Assembly: GCA_963771835.1 (NCBI GenBank)
Contig: CAVYVA010000002.1
Location: 496,001-560,000 of the forward strand
From: CAVQCJ01 sp963771835
GTDB taxonomy: Bacteria; Actinomycetota; Actinomycetes; Prado026
DNA: 64,000 bases
Direction of reading: 5' to 3'
Every line of letters begins with the position of its first letter. Positions within the stretch are counted from its first letter, which is position 1. Below the pieces are notes generated by a model that saw only the letters and a list, made by a program, of their open reading frames with translations, did not search any database and had not been told where the DNA came from. This document shows positions 53,124-61,373 of the stretch, in pieces. A program made the translations under genes and the position numbers.

Positions 53124-53675
53124 TCAGCCGAGGACGTCGTACAGGTGGTGGACGGGGTCGTGCACGAGGTAGCGGGCGAACGTCGAGACGGTGAAGGCTG
53201 CGCCGTCGCTGCGGAACCCGGTGCGCTCCCACTGGTCGCCGTCGACCCGGTCGAAGTCGTCGGCCAACGACCCGGCCGCGTCGAGCAGCTCGGCCGAGAC
53301 GTGCGCGGGATCCTGCTCGCCGTACCGCGACTCGACCGCCGTGACGTCCTGGTCCCAGTTCGGGTAGTGCGGTCCGTCCTCGGCCAGCATGAGCCGCAGC
53401 CGCTCGTCGTACAGCCGGAACACGTCGCGGACGTGACACCCGTACTCCAGCGGCGACCAGACATCCGGCCGCGGCCGGGCCCGGACGACGACGTCGGGCG
53501 CGGCGAGCACCTCGCGCCAGGACGCGGCGTTCACGCGCAGCATCGCGCCCACCGAGCGCGGGTCCACGGTGCGGGTGTCGAGCCCGCACTCCGGGCACGG
53601 GCGGTCGAGCACCCAGGTCCAGTCCTTGTCGTCGGGGACGATCGCGGGCTCTTCGGGGAGCACGTCCCTGGACAC
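53124..53675 (-). CDS. DinB-family protein
   Basis: 183 residues. An N-terminal CPECGLDTRTVDP segment precedes a four-helix DinB-like bundle: HVRDVFRLYDERLRLMLAEDGP and RYLVHDPVHHLYDVLG provide the expected metal-binding histidines. Some members are mycothiol- or bacillithiol-dependent transferases; the substrate here is unknown. It starts with GTG one base after the metB stop, so it is co-expressed with that sulfur gene. Confidence 0.85.
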   Translation of the reverse strand: MSRDVLPEEPAIVPDDKDWTWVLDRPCPECGLDTRTVDPRSVGAMLRVNAASWREVLAAPDVVVRARPRPDVWSPLEYGCHVRDVFRLYDERLRLMLAEDGPHYPNWDQDVTAVESRYGEQDPAHVSAELLDAAGSLADDFDRVDGDQWERTGFRSDGAAFTVSTFARYLVHDPVHHLYDVLG

Positions 53676-53676
53676 G

Positions 53677-54828
53677 TCAGCTCCCCAGCGCGTGCGTCAG
53701 GTCCTCGAGCAGGTCGTCGGCCGTCTCCAGGCCGACCGACAGCCGGACCAGGTCGGCCGGCACCTCCAGCGGCGAGCCCGCGACGCTGGCGTGCGTCATG
53801 CGGTGCGGGTGCTCGATCAGCGACTCGACACCGCCGAGCGACTCGCCGAGGGTGAACAGCCGGGCGCGGTCGCAGACCTCGACCGCGGCCTCCTCGCCGC
53901 CGTCCACCTGGAACGACACGATCCCGCCGAAACGACGCATCTGCTTGGCCGCCACGTCGTGCCCGGGGTGCACCGCGAGCCCGGGATAGTGCACGGCGGT
54001 GACGCGCGGGTGCTCGAGGAGGAGCTGGGCGACCCGCTCGGCGTTGTCGCAGTGCCGCTCCATCCGTACGGCGAGCGTGCGGATGCCGCGCAGCACCAGC
54101 CACGAGTCGAACGGTCCGGCCACCGCCCCCATCGCGTTCTGGTGGTAGGCGAGGTCAGCGCCCAGCTGCGGGTCGGCCAGCACGAGGCCGCCGCCCACCA
54201 CGTCGCTGTGGCCGCCGAGGTACTTGGTCGTCGAGTGCACGACGACATCCGCACCGTGCGCGAGCGGTTGCTGCAGGTAGGGCGACGCGAACGTGTTGTC
54301 GACGACGAGCAGCGCGTCCACCTCGTGCGCCACGTGGGCCAGCGCGGTGAGGTCGGCGATGCCCAGCAACGGGTTCGTCGGGGTCTCCACCCACACGACC
54401 TTGGTCCGGCCCGGACGCAGGGCGGCGCGCACGGCGTCGGGGTCGGAGACCCGCACCGGCGTGTGCTCGAGCCCCCACCGCTGCAGGACCTTGGCGAACA
54501 GCCGGTACGTGCCGCCGTACGCGTCGTCGGGCACCAGCACGTGGTCGCCGGGGCCGCAGACCGTCCGCAGCAGGGTGTCCTCGGCGGCCAGCCCGGAGGC
54601 GAACGCCAGACCGCGCGCCCCGCCCTCGATCGCCGCCAGGCACTCCTCCAGAGCCGTCCGGGTCGGGTTCGCGCTGCGGCTGTACTCGTACCCGCGCCGC
54701 AGTCCCCCGACGCCGTCCTGCTTGAACGTCGAGACCTGGTAGATCGGCGGGACGACCGCTCCGGTGCTGGGGTCGGGGTCCTGGCCGGCGTGGATGGCGA
54801 GGGTCTCGAAACCGGGGTTCTCGGGCAT
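53677..54828 (-). CDS. metB: cystathionine gamma-synthase
   Basis: 383 residues. A PLP-dependent Cys/Met metabolism enzyme: GFETLAIHAGQDPDPSTGAVVPPIYQVSTF, SRSANPTRTALEECLAAIEGG, FASGLAAEDTLL, LLVVDNTFASPYLQQPL and the Schiff-base Lys202 in VVVHSTTKYLGGHSDVVGG. It joins activated homoserine with cysteine to make cystathionine. Sequence alone does not fully separate it from cystathionine gamma-lyase, but synteny with metB next to cbs in mycobacteria supports the synthase. It is divergent from msrA. Confidence 0.9.
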   Translation of the reverse strand: MPENPGFETLAIHAGQDPDPSTGAVVPPIYQVSTFKQDGVGGLRRGYEYSRSANPTRTALEECLAAIEGGARGLAFASGLAAEDTLLRTVCGPGDHVLVPDDAYGGTYRLFAKVLQRWGLEHTPVRVSDPDAVRAALRPGRTKVVWVETPTNPLLGIADLTALAHVAHEVDALLVVDNTFASPYLQQPLAHGADVVVHSTTKYLGGHSDVVGGGLVLADPQLGADLAYHQNAMGAVAGPFDSWLVLRGIRTLAVRMERHCDNAERVAQLLLEHPRVTAVHYPGLAVHPGHDVAAKQMRRFGGIVSFQVDGGEEAAVEVCDRARLFTLGESLGGVESLIEHPHRMTHASVAGSPLEVPADLVRLSVGLETADDLLEDLTHALGS

Positions 54829-54951
54829 CCGCCGAGGCTAGTCCAGCACCGGTCCTTACGGGCCGGTGACGTCGGCGCCCGCCCCTGCCCTTGCCGGAAC
54901 AGGCCCCGGTGCGGTGCGGTTCAGCAGGTACACATCCAGATGGAGGTCCAC

Positions 54952-55602
54952 GTGCTGTTCGGCCGCAAGACCACGATGGTGACAGGCGACCAGGCTCTGC
55001 CCGGCCGCCCGGTCCGTCCGTTCCCCGTCCCGAAGACCCACGCCGTGCTCGGCACCCCGTTGGAGGGTCCCTGGCCGGCCGGCCTCGAGGTCGCGTACTT
55101 CGCCCTGGGCTGCTTCTGGGGAGGCGAGGAGCTGTTCTGGCAGCTGCCCGGGGTCTACTCCACGGCCGTCGGCTACGCCGGTGGGTCGACCGAGAACCCG
55201 ACGTACGAGGAGACCTGCACCGCACGCACCGGCCACACCGAGGCGGTCCAGGTCGTGTACGACCCGGCGCTGGTCACCTACGAGCAGCTGCTGAAGGTGT
55301 TCTGGGAGAGCCACGACCCGACCCAGGGCTACCGGCAGGGCAACGACATCGGCACGCAGTACCGCTCGGCCGCGTACTGGACGACGCCCGAGCAGAAGGT
55401 CGTGCTCGAGCAGTCCCTGCAGGCGTACGCCGCGGTGCTCGCGCAGAAGGGGTACGACCCGATCACGACCGAGGTGGGTCCGGCCCCGACGTTCTACTAC
55501 GCCGAGGGGTACCACCAGCAGTACCTGCACAAGGTTCCGCACGGGTACCGCTGCCACTCCGCGACCGGAGTGCCCTTCCCCGCCCTTCCCGCGCGATCTT
55601 GA
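54952..55602 (+). CDS. msrA: peptide-methionine (S)-S-oxide reductase MsrA
   Basis: 216 residues. Catalytic Cys54 lies in YFALGCFWGGEELFWQLPGVYSTAVGYAGG; other blocks are NPTYEETCTARTGHTEAV, FWESHDPTQGYRQGNDIGTQYRS and FYYAEGYHQQYL. It repairs oxidised methionine in proteins. The N-terminal extension with LFGRKTTMVTGDQALPGRP is usual in actinobacteria. GGAGG five bases before the GTG fixes the start. The last codons and stop fall inside a long imperfect palindrome. Confidence 0.94.
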   Translation: MLFGRKTTMVTGDQALPGRPVRPFPVPKTHAVLGTPLEGPWPAGLEVAYFALGCFWGGEELFWQLPGVYSTAVGYAGGSTENPTYEETCTARTGHTEAVQVVYDPALVTYEQLLKVFWESHDPTQGYRQGNDIGTQYRSAAYWTTPEQKVVLEQSLQAYAAVLAQKGYDPITTEVGPAPTFYYAEGYHQQYLHKVPHGYRCHSATGVPFPALPARS

Positions 55603-55653
55603 CAGATACGGGGCGCCGCTCGGCGTGTCGCCCCTGCATCTCTCAAGATCGCG
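55592..55653. repeat. imperfect long inverted repeat after msrA (family C)
   Basis: CGCGATCTTGACAGAT...CGGGGCG pairs with CGCCCC...ATCTCTCAAGATCGCG over about 24 bases with a few mismatches and an 11-17 base loop. The left arm contains the msrA stop. It may terminate msrA transcription before the next gene (start 55675). Only one copy is in the window. Confidence 0.75.
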
Positions 55654-55674
55654 GGCCTGGGAGAGGATGGCGGG

Positions 55675-56682
55675 ATGCGGCTGCTGGTGCTCGGCGGGAC
55701 CCACCACGTCGGACGGGCGGCCGTCGAGACGGCGCTGGCCCGCGGCGACGACGTCACGACGGTCAACCGCGGTTTGAGCCGTCCTCCCGCCGCCGGCACG
55801 ACCGCGCTGGTCGCGGACCGTACGCAGCCGGGTGCGCTCGCCGCCGCGCTCGGCGACGGCAGCTGGGATGTGGTGCTCGACACCTGGAGCGGTGCCCCGC
55901 GGGTGGTCCGCGAGTCCGCCCGGCTGCTCGCGGGGCGTGTGCGGCACTACGGGTACGTGTCCAGCCGCTCGGTGTACCGCTGGCCGATGCCGCTGGGTGC
56001 GGACGAGAGCGCCCCGGTCGCCGACGCCGACCCCGGTTCGGACGACGCCGCCGACTACCAGGCCGCCAAGCGCGGCGGGGAGCTGGCGGTGCTGGAGAGC
56101 TTCGGCGACGCCGCCCTGGTGGCCAGGGCCGGCCTGATCCTCGGCCCGTACGAGGTCACGGGGCGGTTGCCCTGGTGGCTTCGGCGGCTGGCCGAGGGCG
56201 GCCGGGTGCTGGCTCCGGGCCCGCAGGACCGGCCGCTGCAGTACATCGACGGGCGCGACCTGGCCGCGTGGATGCTGGCAGGGGCCGACCGCGCCCTCGG
56301 CGGGACGTTCAACACGGTCAGCCGATCCGGCCACGCGACGATGGGCACGCTGCTCGAGGCCGGGGTCGAGGTGACCGGGGGGCACGCCGAGCTGGTCTGG
56401 GTGGCGCCCGAGGTGATCGAGGCGGCCGGGATCCAGGCCTGGACCGAGCTGCCGATCTGGTTGCCCCCCAACGGCGAGGGCGCCGGGATGCACGCCGGCG
56501 ACGTCAGCGCGGCGTACGCGGGCGGGCTGCACTGCCGGCCGGTCACCGAGACGGTCGCCGACACCTGGGACTGGCTGCAGGCGGAGGGCTGGCCGCCGCC
56601 GCGTCCGGACCGGCCACCGAACGGTCTCGACCGCGCCCGCGAGGCCGCGGTGCTGGCCGGTCTGGGTCCCGCCTCGGCCTAG
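55675..56682 (+). CDS. NAD-dependent epimerase/dehydratase-like (extended SDR) protein
   Basis: 335 residues. The Rossmann start is RLLVLGGTHHVGRAAVETALARGDDVTTVNRG; YGYVSSRSVYR and YQAAKRGGELAV supply the Tyr-x-x-x-Lys region (DYQAAK is the lysine-bearing motif, slightly degenerate). LQYIDGRDLAAWML and GGTFNTVSRSG complete the pattern. It resembles isoflavone-reductase- or epimerase-like proteins of unknown substrate. The atypical GGTHHVG glycine motif suggests altered cofactor binding. Confidence 0.85.
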   Translation: MRLLVLGGTHHVGRAAVETALARGDDVTTVNRGLSRPPAAGTTALVADRTQPGALAAALGDGSWDVVLDTWSGAPRVVRESARLLAGRVRHYGYVSSRSVYRWPMPLGADESAPVADADPGSDDAADYQAAKRGGELAVLESFGDAALVARAGLILGPYEVTGRLPWWLRRLAEGGRVLAPGPQDRPLQYIDGRDLAAWMLAGADRALGGTFNTVSRSGHATMGTLLEAGVEVTGGHAELVWVAPEVIEAAGIQAWTELPIWLPPNGEGAGMHAGDVSAAYAGGLHCRPVTETVADTWDWLQAEGWPPPRPDRPPNGLDRAREAAVLAGLGPASA

Positions 56683-59013
56683 GCCGGACCCGGAGTCTCG
56701 TCGACCGGTTCGTCGAGAGCTTCGTCGACCACGTCCTCGACAGTGTCGAAGTCTTCGACCGTTCCGTCGGTCTCCAGGTCGGCCGGCTCCGGGCCGCCGG
56801 CGTCGACGTCCCCGCCCTCGAGGTCGTCGTCGAGGTCGCCGATCGCCGCGAAACCCTGCGCGACGCCGAGGACCGAGTCGTCCCAGTCGCGCTCCCACCT
56901 CTCGTCCCAGCCCTGCACCGCTCCGGACGAAAGGCCGTGCGGCGCGTTGCCATCGGAGCCATCGGAGCCGTCGGCCGCGTCGTCCTCCTCCTCGACCACT
57001 GTGAACGTGTCGATCGACGAGCTCAGCGTGTCCGCGAGCGCGGCCAGCTCGTCGGCGGACGCCGCGGCCTGACGCGAGCCCGCCGCGTACTCGTTCGACA
57101 CCTCGCTGAGCCGGGTCATCACCACGACCACCTGGTCCGAGGCGGAGCGCTGCTGCTGCGTCGCGACCGAGATCTCCTTGACCGCGGTGGCCGCCTCCTC
57201 GACGCGGCCGGCGATCTGCTCGAGCACGCCCACCGCGTCGGCGGCGAGCCCCGACCCGACCTCGACCTCGGCGACGCCCTGCTCGGAGGCCGCCAGCGTC
57301 GCGCCCATCACGTGCTGGATGTCCGCGACCAGGGACTGGATCCGCTTGGTGGACTCGCGGGCCCGCTCGGCGAGCTTGCGCACCTCACCGGCCACCACCG
57401 CGAAGCCGCGCCCGTGCTCGCCGGCCCGCGCGGCCTCGATCGCCGCGTTGAGCGCGAGCAGGTTGGTCTGGTCGGACAGGTCGTCGAGCAGCGCCAGGAT
57501 CCCGCCGATCTCCATGACCTTCTCGCCCAGCGAGGTGGTGCTCGACGTGATCGAGCCGACCCGGTCGGCGATCCGGTCCATCGCGCCGACCGAGTCGTTC
57601 ACCGCGGTGCGCCCGGCCTCGGTCAGCGCGAGCATTTCCCCCGCCACCATGGCGACGGCCCCGGCCGACTCGGCGATCTGGCTCGCCGTGGCCGCCAGCT
57701 GCTGGATGGTGACGGTGGTCTCGGTGACGGCGGCCGACTGCTCCCCGGCCGAGTCGGCCTGCTGGCCGGCCAGCACGCGGAGCTCGGCGGCACTGCGGGA
57801 GACCGAGTCGCCGGACTCCTGCGCCTGTCCCACCAGGACCCGCAGCTTGGACAGCGTCAGGTCGAACGAGCCCACCATCGCCGACAGCGTCTCGTCGTCG
57901 AACCCCTCCACCGGAAGCTTGGCGCCCAGGTCTCCGGCGGCGACCTTGGCCAGCGCGGCGGACATCTCCGACAGGCGCTCGGCCAGGCGGTCCCGGTCGG
58001 CGACGGCCTCGGCCGCCGCTCGACGGCGTTCCCGGACTCCGCGCACCGTGAGCCACACGCCGACCGCGAGCAGGGCCAGCCCGGCTCCGAGCAGCACCCA
58101 GACCCAGATGCTCACACCGTTCGCCACGACCGGCGCGGAAGCCACGACGACCCAGGGGTCGATGCCGCTCTCCAGGTCGGTGGACAGCGTCGCGAAGGAC
58201 AGGTGCGTGCTGCCGATCAGGCCGGTGCCGGTGTTGGAGCTGAACATGTCCTGGCGACCGAAGAAGTCGTTGTCGTCGGGCATCACCGGGTGGGTGACGC
58301 CACCCTTCATCAGCGCGTCCTGGGCGACCCGGCTGTCCATGACGACCAGCCCGCTGCCCGGGTCGACGACCCGGACCGTGAGCCCGGCGACGGAGGAGCC
58401 GATGATCGCCGACCGCAGGCTGTCCATGGTCAGCGAGAACGAGATCACGCCGACCGCCTTGCCGCCGGAGTACACCGCGGTCGAGTCGCTGACGACCCAG
58501 GCGCCGGACTGGTCCGAGATGTACGGCGCGCTGCGGAAGACCTTGCCCTCGCCGAGCGTGAGCGCCGGGCCGAAGTACAGCTGGTCGCGCACGTTCGTGA
58601 GCCAGCCCGGGAGCGAGACGCGCCCGCCGGCGAAGCGGGTGAGCTCGTTGCCCTGGATGTCGGCGAAGTTGGCGCTGTCGATCTGGCCGGGGAGCAGGGT
58701 CGGCAGGTAGCGGAGCTCGTTGTTGACCTCGGACAGCGACGACGTCTTGTCGGCCAGCTTCGCAGCGGTCGTGCGCGGGTCGGCGATCGACTCGGCGAAC
58801 GAGGGGTCGCGGGCGAGGATCAGACCGATGGTTCGGATCCGCTCGAACGTCTGCGTCATCGAGTTCTCCGCGACGCGGGAGGCGTAGTTCACCTGCTGGT
58901 CGACCGAGTCGGCTGGCGGCGCTGTCCGCCCTGGCGCCGAGCAGGCCGATGGCAGTGGCCGCGGTCAAGCAGGCGACGCCCGCCACGAGCGCGGGCACAC
59001 GCAGGCTCCTCAC
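56679..59013 (-). CDS. methyl-accepting chemotaxis protein (frameshift near 5' end)
   Basis: About 775 residues if the frame is joined. From a GTG at 59013 (GGGAGGG upstream) comes RSLRVPALVAGVACLTAATAIGLLGARADSA, the first membrane helix. Near 58912 the frame changes: removing one C would give ADSAASDSVDQQVNYASRV. The periplasmic part (about 40-270) is dCache-like (YISDQSGAWVVSDSTAVYSGGKAVGVISFSL). Helix two is VWVLLGAGLALLAVGVWLTVRG, then HAMP, then the signalling domain with hairpin tip DLSDQTNLLALNAAIEAARAGEHGRGFAVVAGEVRKLAERAR. The acidic C-terminal tail is unusual. No Che genes are nearby. Confidence 0.88.
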
Positions 59014-59113
59014 GAGAACGTCCCTCCCGGCTTCGATGCTCCCTACGCCCCGCATCGGCAGGAACCGTTCGGCGGTTGAGCCGAGAGAGTGAAGCCGCGG
59101 TGCCGGCGCCGGG

Positions 59114-60502
59114 TCAGGTACGCGCGGCGAGGTACCCGAGGAGGTCCTGCCTGGTCAGCACGCCGACCGGCTTGCCGTCGTCGAGGACGAGCAGCGCGTC
59201 GGCCCGCTCCAGCGTGGCCACGGCGCGCTCGACCTTCTCACCGGCTCCCAGGACCGGCAGCGCCGACGACATGTGGTCCTCGACCCGGTCGGCCAGCCGG
59301 GCATGCCCGGAGAACAGGGCGTCCAGGAGGTCCCGCTCGACCACCGACCCGGCCACCTCGGCCGCCATCACCGGCGGCTCGGCCCGTACCACCGGCATCT
59401 GCGAGACGCCGTACTCGCGCAGGATCGCGATGGCCTCCGCCAGCGTCTCGTTCGGGTGCGTGTGCACCAGCTGCGGCAGCTCCCCCGACTTGGCCCGCAG
59501 CACGTCCCGGACCGTGCGCCCGGAGTCCTCCGAGAGGAAGCCGTAGGAGGCGAGCCAGTCGTCGTCGAAGACCTTGGCCAGGTAACCGCGGCCGGAGTCC
59601 GGCAGCAGCACCACCACCACGTCGTCAGGCCCGAGCCGGGCGGCCACCTCCAGCGCCGCGACCACGGCCATCCCGCAGGACCCGCCGACGAGCAGGCCGT
59701 CCTCGCGGGCCAGCCGGCGCGTCATCGCGAACGAGTCGCCGTCGGAGACGGCCACGATCTCGTCGCACACCGACCGGTCGTACGCCTGCGGCCAGAAGTC
59801 CTCGCCGACCCCCTCGACCAGGTACGGGCGGCCGGTCCCGCCCGAGTACACCGACCCCTCCGGGTCGGCGCCCACCACCCGGACCCGCCCGCCGGAGACC
59901 TCCTTGAGGTAGCGCCCGGTCCCGCTGATCGTGCCGCCGGTCCCCACGCCCGCGACGAAGCAGGTGACCGTCCCGTCGGTGTCGGCCCAGATCTCCGGCC
60001 CGGTGCTCTCGTAGTGCGAGCGCGGGTTGTTCGGGTTCGCGTACTGGTCCGGCTTCCATGCGCCGGGGATCTCGCGCGCCAGCCGGTCCGAGACGTTGTA
60101 GTAGGAGTCGGGATGCTCCGGCGGCACAGCGGTCGGGCAGACGACAACCCGGGCGCCGTACGCCTGCAGGACGCGGATCTTGTCGGCCGAGACCTTGTCC
60201 GGGCACACGAACACGCACGAGTAGCCGCGCTGCTGGGCGACCAGCGCCAGCCCGACGCCGGTGTTGCCGGACGTCGGCTCGACGATGGTGCCGCCGGGCT
60301 TGAGCAGCCCCTCCTGCTCCGCGGCGTCGACCATCGCCAGGGCGATCCGGTCCTTCACCGAGCCGCCCGGGTTCAGGTACTCGACCTTGGCCAGGACGGT
60401 GGCCGCGATCGCCGGACGGTCCGCGGTGGCCCCGGTGACCGCACGAAGCCGGACCAGCGGGGTACCGCCGACGAGGTCGACCACCGAGTCGTAGACGCGC
60501 AC
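59114..60502 (-). CDS. cbs: cystathionine beta-synthase
   Basis: About 462 residues. The PLP-binding Lys is in YLNPGGSVKDRIALAM (about K50). EPTSGNTGVGLALVAQQRGY, GVGTGGTISGTGRYLKE and GGSCGMAVVAALEVA are the phosphate and substrate loops. Two C-terminal CBS domains (about 335-460) have AIAILREYGVSQMPVV and VATLERADALLVLDDGKPVGVLTRQDLLGYL. The enzyme condenses homocysteine with serine. The GTG at 60502 follows TTACAGTGACCGC, a likely -10 next to the start, so the message may be leaderless. It is divergent from an MBL hydrolase. Confidence 0.93.
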   Translation of the reverse strand: MRVYDSVVDLVGGTPLVRLRAVTGATADRPAIAATVLAKVEYLNPGGSVKDRIALAMVDAAEQEGLLKPGGTIVEPTSGNTGVGLALVAQQRGYSCVFVCPDKVSADKIRVLQAYGARVVVCPTAVPPEHPDSYYNVSDRLAREIPGAWKPDQYANPNNPRSHYESTGPEIWADTDGTVTCFVAGVGTGGTISGTGRYLKEVSGGRVRVVGADPEGSVYSGGTGRPYLVEGVGEDFWPQAYDRSVCDEIVAVSDGDSFAMTRRLAREDGLLVGGSCGMAVVAALEVAARLGPDDVVVVLLPDSGRGYLAKVFDDDWLASYGFLSEDSGRTVRDVLRAKSGELPQLVHTHPNETLAEAIAILREYGVSQMPVVRAEPPVMAAEVAGSVVERDLLDALFSGHARLADRVEDHMSSALPVLGAGEKVERAVATLERADALLVLDDGKPVGVLTRQDLLGYLAART

Positions 60503-60575
60503 GCGGTCACTGTAAGGGCTCTGCACGGGGGTACGGCCTCGGCGCCGGCCCGCTGCTGCCGCGGCGTCCGGCGGT

Positions 60576-60625
60576 TACAGTGCCCGCACGGGCGCGGCCG
60601 TACAGTGCCCGCACGGGCGCGGCCG
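60576..60625. repeat. exact 25-bp tandem duplication in a divergent promoter region
   Basis: Two identical units beginning TACAGTGCCCGCACGGGCGC lie head to tail between cbs and the MBL gene. Each unit starts with TACAGT, a good actinobacterial -10 hexamer, and contains a short GC dyad. A recent duplication thus doubles a promoter element facing the MBL gene. Confidence 0.9.
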
Positions 60626-60662
60626 GAAACCGGACCGGCTCGGCCAACCGCGGGGAGGTCCG

Positions 60663-61373
60663 ATGGCACGGGCGGCGGTCGAGCTCGGACCCGGCGTGTG
60701 GCGGATCCCGACCGCGCCGTGGGACCTGGTCAACACGTTCGTGTTCCGCGACGACGACGGTCAGGTCACCCTGGTCGACGCCGGCATCAGGTCCGCCCCG
60801 CCGCAGATCCTGGCCGGCCTGGAACAGATCGGCTCCGCCCCGCAGGACGTGACCCGCATCGTCCTCACCCACGCGCACGGCGACCACGCGGGCGGCGCGG
60901 AGGTGCTGCGCTCCCGGGTCGGGCTGGCCGGCGTCGCGGCGCACGGCAACGACGCGAACTACCTGCGCACCGGCATCTCGCCGGCCAACGGCCGGCTGAT
61001 CCGGCGCCTCGGCGCGTTCAGGGCGGTGCCGGTCACCGAGGAGCTGTACGACGGGCAGCTGGTCGACGTCGGCGGCGGGCTGCGCGTCGTGCACACGCCG
61101 GGGCACACCCCCGGCCACGTGTCGCTGGTGCACGAGCGCACCGCGCTGCTGATCACCGGCGACGCGATCTGGAACATGACCGGGCACCGGTCCTGGCCGT
61201 TGCTGGCCCTGTGCACGGACGCGGGGCTGACGCTGGAGACTGCCGCGGTGCTGGGGGAGCTGGAGTACGACACGGTGGCGTTCACGCACGGACCGGAGAT
61301 CCGCACCGACGCGCGCGAGGCGGTGCGATCGTTCCTCGCCCACCCGAGGAGGTTTCTCGGGAGGTCGCGATGA
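60663..61373 (+). CDS. metallo-beta-lactamase-fold hydrolase
   Basis: 236 residues. The metal motif is VLTHAHGDHAGG (H-x-H-x-D-H), followed by VVHTPGHTPGHVSLV with the next His, LLITGDAIWNM with the bridging Asp, and a final His in AFTHGPEIR. It is a cytoplasmic single-domain hydrolase of the glyoxalase II-like group; the substrate is unknown. Its stop overlaps the ATG of the SGNH hydrolase. Two duplicated -10-like elements lie upstream. Confidence 0.9.
   Translation: MARAAVELGPGVWRIPTAPWDLVNTFVFRDDDGQVTLVDAGIRSAPPQILAGLEQIGSAPQDVTRIVLTHAHGDHAGGAEVLRSRVGLAGVAAHGNDANYLRTGISPANGRLIRRLGAFRAVPVTEELYDGQLVDVGGGLRVVHTPGHTPGHVSLVHERTALLITGDAIWNMTGHRSWPLLALCTDAGLTLETAAVLGELEYDTVAFTHGPEIRTDAREAVRSFLAHPRRFLGRSR

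Noticed and set aside
54891..59546. A very long open frame on the + strand through the msrA-epimerase-chemoreceptor-cbs region
   Set aside because: It is antisense or out of frame to genes with clear motifs and reads as Arg/Gly/Pro-rich sequence, a common artefact in very GC-rich DNA.
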